From contig CAZQAU010000004.1 in the NCBI GenBank assembly GCA_964591375.1, positions 13,538 through 77,537 of the forward strand: a stretch of 64,000 nucleotides of DNA, in the 5' to 3' direction. This document shows, piece after piece, positions 60,747 to 64,000 of this stretch. The notes below the pieces were generated by a model. It saw only the letters and a program-made list of their open reading frames with translations. It was not told the origin of the DNA and made no database searches. The position numbers were made by a program, and so were the translations under genes. The stretch's first letter is position 1, and the number at the start of each line of letters is the position of its first letter. Source of the stretch: CAYYYG01 sp964591375. Lineage in GTDB: Bacteria > Patescibacteriota > Microgenomatia > UBA1406 > GWC2-37-13.

Positions 60747-61292
60747 TTAATGTAGCTGAAAGAAAGAAGTGCGATAAAAATTTAACTCTGCTATAGATTC
60801 TTTAATATCATCAAGTGCCCGGTGCGTTTCTGACTTTGTAAAAGATGGAGCATTAGATTTCCATCGTTTATATAGTTCTTTAACTGTCGAAACATCAATC
60901 AATCGATAATGGAGATATGCATTAAGATCTTTCATATACTTACGGATAAACATTCGGTCATTATATATAGAGTTACCGCACAGAGGTGAGGCGCCCGCTT
61001 CCACGTGTTTTTTTATAAACTCAATTGTTTGCAGCTCCGCTTCCTTGAGCGAGATGTTGGATTTTCGGACACGTCCGATCAAACCACTTTTTGTATGTAC
61101 CGTTGTATTCCATTCATCCATGCTTCGGATTACTTCCTCAGACTGATGAATAGCAATTTCCGGTCCTTCGGCAATAATATTAAGGTTGATATCGGTAATT
61201 AGGGTCGCAATTTCTATAATGTGGTCTGTTTCCAGAGACAGTCCAGTCATTTCCAGATCCATCCACACGAGATGATTATCTTTAGTTGTCAT
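60747..61292 (-). CDS. orn: Oligoribonuclease
   Basis: DEDDh 3'-5' exoribonuclease that degrades di- to penta-ribonucleotides. At 181 residues it shows WMDLEMTGL (Asp12, Glu14), the conserved NSIYNDRMFI (Asp), and HRALDDI with catalytic His and Asp. TACAAT lies 6 bases before the ATG. It is divergent from the CxDxR-type hypothetical gene. Confidence 0.94.
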   Translation of the reverse strand: MTTKDNHLVWMDLEMTGLSLETDHIIEIATLITDINLNIIAEGPEIAIHQSEEVIRSMDEWNTTVHTKSGLIGRVRKSNISLKEAELQTIEFIKKHVEAGASPLCGNSIYNDRMFIRKYMKDLNAYLHYRLIDVSTVKELYKRWKSNAPSFTKSETHRALDDIKESIAELNFYRTSFFQLH

Positions 61293-61298
61293 ATAGAT

Positions 61299-61304
61299 AT
61301 TGTA
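61299..61304 (-). promoter_or_regulatory. -10 box for orn
   Basis: TACAAT on the minus strand ends 6 bases before the ATG at 61292. Confidence 0.5.
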
Positions 61305-61335
61305 ATATAAAAAAATCAGTATACAGCGATCGTGA

Positions 61336-61341
61336 TATAAT
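61336..61341 (+). promoter_or_regulatory. -10 box for hypothetical gene at 61349
   Basis: TATAAT ends 7 bases before the ATG at 61349, favouring it over the in-frame ATG at 61286. Confidence 0.55.
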
Positions 61342-61348
61342 AGTAGGT

Positions 61349-62131
61349 ATGAATCGTCCGATACTTGCGAAAAAACAGATATACGATTTGGTTTTTGAAA
61401 ATAAATATAAAATAACAGCGGAAAATCGATTCTTCAGTCGCTGTATTGATGGCCGATATCCCAATAAAGACAGTCATTCACTGGCGATCGCGGGGGCTGA
61501 TGCTGGACAGTTAGCCATTTTATATGCAACCGCGAATATCTATGCATTTGAAATTGATAAGCAAAAAACTTTACAGACACTCTTGGAAGTTATTGGAGGA
61601 CCACAAAACTTTAATTTCCATTCTAATACCAAAGAAAAAAAAACTGTTCCCGGAGAAGGCTGTGCTCATATGTCTGAAATGAATGCCGACCCGGCTGCGT
61701 ATTCACTTGATAAAGAACAGATAATTCTGATTACCGATCAGCTGGCAGAACTACTTAAAGCAGGAGCTCAGGAACAGGTACTGGAAGGTAATAATAATGA
61801 AGGTGCGATTTTACAGATCACCGGTGACTGGGCAGTCTACCCTCAATATCATCTCAGTACTGCGCGGGGAACTGTGCCGGTGCAGGTTTTCATTTATCAT
61901 AAGACACTGGTCAATGAACGTAATCGTGCTATTGCAAAAAAACTGATTGAAAATAAGGCGGTAACATTGTTTGATGATCTGGATGAAGAATATTTATATG
62001 AGGTAATATCTTCGGTGACTGAAGATCATTTTTTTGAAACTGCCAAGCGTATTGCCAAGCAACTTCCTTTGTATGATCTCATTTTTCAGGAAGATGGAAC
62101 ATTTACTGTTGAGGATCGGGGAGTCATATAA
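61349..62131 (+). CDS. Hypothetical protein with CxDxR and CxH metal-site-like motifs
   Basis: I do not recognise this 260-residue soluble protein. Cys32-Ile-Asp34-Gly-Arg36, an AGADAGQ block (48-54) and Cys105-Ala-His107 (PGEGCAHM) look like a zinc site; CxDxR and a nearby Cys/His pair recall beta-carbonic anhydrases, but the order and spacing differ and the fold is not established. It is followed 2 bases after its stop by a small membrane gene and shares an operon-like stretch with dut. Confidence 0.55.
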   Translation: MNRPILAKKQIYDLVFENKYKITAENRFFSRCIDGRYPNKDSHSLAIAGADAGQLAILYATANIYAFEIDKQKTLQTLLEVIGGPQNFNFHSNTKEKKTVPGEGCAHMSEMNADPAAYSLDKEQIILITDQLAELLKAGAQEQVLEGNNNEGAILQITGDWAVYPQYHLSTARGTVPVQVFIYHKTLVNERNRAIAKKLIENKAVTLFDDLDEEYLYEVISSVTEDHFFETAKRIAKQLPLYDLIFQEDGTFTVEDRGVI

Positions 62132-62133
62132 CT

Positions 62134-62283
62134 ATGGATAATACAGTTGCAAAAAAAAGATTATTTCAGAACCCACTCTTTCTTTTGGGCGTAATGGTTT
62201 TTTTTATTATTGTCGGCATATTAATTAATACCTATATCTTAAAATTAAATCGACCGGCGCTGCGGAATTACTTTCAACGCTAA
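62134..62283 (+). CDS. Small single-helix membrane protein
   Basis: A 49-residue protein with a basic N-terminus (MDNTVAKKRLFQN), one helix (about residues 14-35, PLFLLGVMVFFIIVGILI) and a basic tail. It starts 2 bases after the upstream stop, so translational coupling is likely. It is unrecognised. Confidence 0.5.
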   Translation: MDNTVAKKRLFQNPLFLLGVMVFFIIVGILINTYILKLNRPALRNYFQR

Positions 62284-62329
62284 ACCACTTCTGTTACAAT
62301 TGGTATCGTTTATTAATTCACATATATTC

Positions 62330-62761
62330 ATGAATCTTAAAATAAAACTGGTTGATTCGACATTACCATTTCCTTCTTATCAAACATCAGGTTCAGTAGC
62401 GTTCGATTTGTATGCACGCACAGATATTATTATTCCTCCATTTGTCGCGACGATTATACCCGCCAATGTAATTATCAAGACTCCCAAAGGATTTTTTTTA
62501 ATGCTTGCGTCTCGTAGTTCTACACCCCTGAAAAAAAATTTAATGCTTGCCAATGGTATCGGTGTGATTGATCAGGACTACTGTGGAGAAAATGATGAAA
62601 TTGGTTTGCAGGTGCTTAATTTTTCTCAGAAAAATGTTGAAGTTAAACGAGGAGAACGGATTGGTCAGGCAATCCTGGTTAAAATAGCGAAAGCGGAAAA
62701 GCTTGTTCAGGTTACGTCGATGAGTAAAAAATCGCGGGGCGGTTTTGGATCGACAGGATAG
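62330..62761 (+). CDS. dut: dUTPase
   Basis: Hydrolyses dUTP to dUMP and pyrophosphate. From the ATG at 62330 it is 143 residues, the usual length; the in-frame ATG at 62300 adds ten non-family residues. All five motifs are visible: GSVAFDLYAR (21-30), ASRSST (60-65), GIGVIDQDYCGENDE (76-90, catalytic Asp81), RIGQAILV (110-117) and SRGGFGSTG (135-143). It works with dCMP deaminase (33149-33619) to supply dUMP. Confidence 0.94.
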   Translation: MNLKIKLVDSTLPFPSYQTSGSVAFDLYARTDIIIPPFVATIIPANVIIKTPKGFFLMLASRSSTPLKKNLMLANGIGVIDQDYCGENDEIGLQVLNFSQKNVEVKRGERIGQAILVKIAKAEKLVQVTSMSKKSRGGFGSTG

Positions 62762-62794
62762 ACATAGATATCGTATAATACAGATTAATTACAT

Positions 62795-64000
62795 ATGAAC
62801 TTATCTGTATTTGGCAAAAAATTTACCAGTCATTCAGGAATTTTGCAGCTTATGGATGATCTTGGTAAAGCACTTGCAACTGGCGACAAACTCATGCTTG
62901 GTGGCGGCAATCCCAGCCATATTCCTGAGGTGGAAAAAGAGCTCCGTCTTCGCATGGAAAAAATTCTTCACGATGATACTTTTGAGAAAATGATCGGCGA
63001 TTATGACTCTCCCGAAGGTGATCATGCCTTCATTCATGCATTGGTGGAACTCTTTAATAAAGAATATGGATGGAATATAACTGCCGCGAATATCGCACTG
63101 ACAAACGGCAGCCAGACCTCATTTTTTTATCTGTTTAATATGTTTGCGGGTGAGTATGGTAATGGTCAAAAAAAGCGCATTTTACTCCCATTAACTCCAG
63201 AGTATATCGGATATGCCGACGCCGGTATAACCGATGATATTTTTGTTTCGGTTAAACCGACAATCGAGTATCTGGGCGAACATTCATTTAAATATCATGT
63301 AGATTTCTCACAGATTGTCATCGACGAATCAATTGGTGCGATCTGCGTTTCGCGTCCGACTAATCCAACAGGTAATGTATTGACCGATGAAGAAATAAGA
63401 CATCTGGAGTCGCTTGCACGTCACCATAATATCCCTCTTATCATAGATAATGCGTATGGCCTGCCGTTCCCCGACGTTATTTATACCGAAGCAAAGCCAC
63501 ACTGGAATGAAAATACGATTATAACTATGTCTTTATCTAAAATCGGTCTGGCCGGTGTACGTACTGGCATAGTGATTGCCAAGCCGCAAGTTATTCAGGC
63601 AATTAGTGCGATGAATGCAGTCATTGGTTTGGCTCCGACCAGTGTTGGTGCCACTCTGACATATGATCTGGTAAAAACAGGAAAAATACTTGATCTGGCA
63701 AAAAAAACCGTTAGGCCTTTCTATGAAAATAAGATGAAAAATGCTGTACGCTGGTTTACGGAATCTTTAGGTGATGTCCCGTACTATATTCATAAACCTG
63801 AAGGTGCGTTTTTCTTGTGGCTTTGGCTTAAAGACCTGCCTATATCGTCGCAGGAGTTATATGAACGCCTAAAAAAGCGAGGGGTAGTGGTGGTTCCCGG
63901 TAACTATTTTTTCCCCGGATTACAAGAAGACTGGCGTCACACACAGGAATGTATTCGGGTGAGTTATGCGCAGAGTGAGGAAGTGGTACAAAAAGGAATT
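62795..64000 (+). CDS. avtA: Valine-pyruvate aminotransferase-like PLP enzyme, 3' end beyond window
   Basis: Fold type I PLP-dependent aminotransferase of about 402 visible residues, closely resembling AvtA, which makes valine from 2-oxoisovalerate using alanine. Many blocks match E. coli AvtA as I remember it: FGKKFTSHSGILQLMDDLG, LGGGNPSHIPE, IALTNGSQTSFFYLFNMFAG, APEYIGYADAG-like PLTPEYIGYADAG, CVSRPTNPTGNVLTDEE, IPLIIDNAYGLPFP, SLSKIGLAGVRTG (PLP lysine) and HKPEGAFFLWLWLKDLPI. The gene reaches the window edge within the last few residues. Confidence 0.9.
   Translation, partial: MNLSVFGKKFTSHSGILQLMDDLGKALATGDKLMLGGGNPSHIPEVEKELRLRMEKILHDDTFEKMIGDYDSPEGDHAFIHALVELFNKEYGWNITAANIALTNGSQTSFFYLFNMFAGEYGNGQKKRILLPLTPEYIGYADAGITDDIFVSVKPTIEYLGEHSFKYHVDFSQIVIDESIGAICVSRPTNPTGNVLTDEEIRHLESLARHHNIPLIIDNAYGLPFPDVIYTEAKPHWNENTIITMSLSKIGLAGVRTGIVIAKPQVIQAISAMNAVIGLAPTSVGATLTYDLVKTGKILDLAKKTVRPFYENKMKNAVRWFTESLGDVPYYIHKPEGAFFLWLWLKDLPISSQELYERLKKRGVVVVPGNYFFPGLQEDWRHTQECIRVSYAQSEEVVQKGI

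Noticed and set aside
1..64000. CRISPR array, prophage, insertion sequence with transposase, or toxin-antitoxin system
   Set aside because: I saw no regularly spaced repeats, integrase, transposase or phage structural genes; the mobile-like signals are only short repeats.

Overview
The window is a gene-dense, AT-rich stretch of bacterial chromosome with short intergenic gaps and three 100-N assembly gaps (21392-21491, 22582-22681, 41806-41905), so it is a scaffolded metagenomic or draft assembly. It looks like a Candidate Phyla Radiation (Patescibacteria) genome, most likely a Microgenomates-type lineage. The reasons are a type IV pilus motor, many secreted proteins with Pro/Thr linkers and Cys-rich or dockerin-like modules, a PIN-domain RNA-ligase-partner protein, an archaeal-type PEP carboxylase, a B12-dependent ribonucleotide reductase, and few recognisable Shine-Dalgarno sites. 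No rRNA or ribosomal protein gene is present to confirm the lineage.

Layout. 1-2.3 kb: nrdJ (cut by the window edge), nrdR and a PIN protein. 2.4-10 kb: a large surface protein, an AI-2E-type exporter, an FAD oxidoreductase flanked by a perfect 20-bp direct repeat, a GAF-ANTAR regulator and an unknown basic protein. 10-13.7 kb: an Hpt / response regulator / PilB / PilC operon. 13.8-19 kb: small enzymes, a BASS transporter, tRNA-Pro(UGG), a secreted nuclease, a cyclase-family hydrolase and a strongly structured inverted repeat. 19-22.6 kb: zwf and gnd joined in one open frame, then metK behind a SAM-I riboswitch. 22.7-29.4 kb: phosphoribosyltransferase, tRNA-Ala, zinc-ribbon protein, prenyl synthase, BtuF-like protein, PIG-V-like mannosyltransferase, a secreted lysozyme-like protein and tRNA-Pro(GGG). 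29.5-43.5 kb: PEP carboxylase, dCMP deaminase, M20 peptidase, an Rpe-like protein and many secreted proteins, including a clan-A glycosidase and dockerin proteins. 43.6-50.1 kb: gpmI, a histidine phosphatase, a hybrid-free sensor kinase and enolase. 50.2-64 kb: dprA, rpiB, tatD, a GH51-like membrane-anchored glycosidase, a GT4 transferase, a MITE-like element, DUF2339/DUF3999-like genes, orn, dut and avtA (cut by the window edge).

How it works together. Lower glycolysis (gpmI, eno), PEP carboxylation and most of the pentose phosphate pathway (zwf, gnd, rpiB, an Rpe-like protein) are here, along with dNTP supply (nrdJ, nrdR, dCMP deaminase, dUTPase). The envelope side has pilus assembly under a probable two-component phosphorelay and several secreted polysaccharide-acting or adhesive proteins.

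The most notable signals are four. (1) A pervasive promoter geometry places the -10 box 6-8 nt before the start codon in at least 19 genes, which implies leaderless mRNAs. (2) Zwf and Gnd share one open frame with an A7 slippery heptamer at the junction. (3) A SAM-I riboswitch precedes metK. (4) Two tRNA-Pro genes with different anticodons sit in inverted 200-bp repeats about 12 kb apart.
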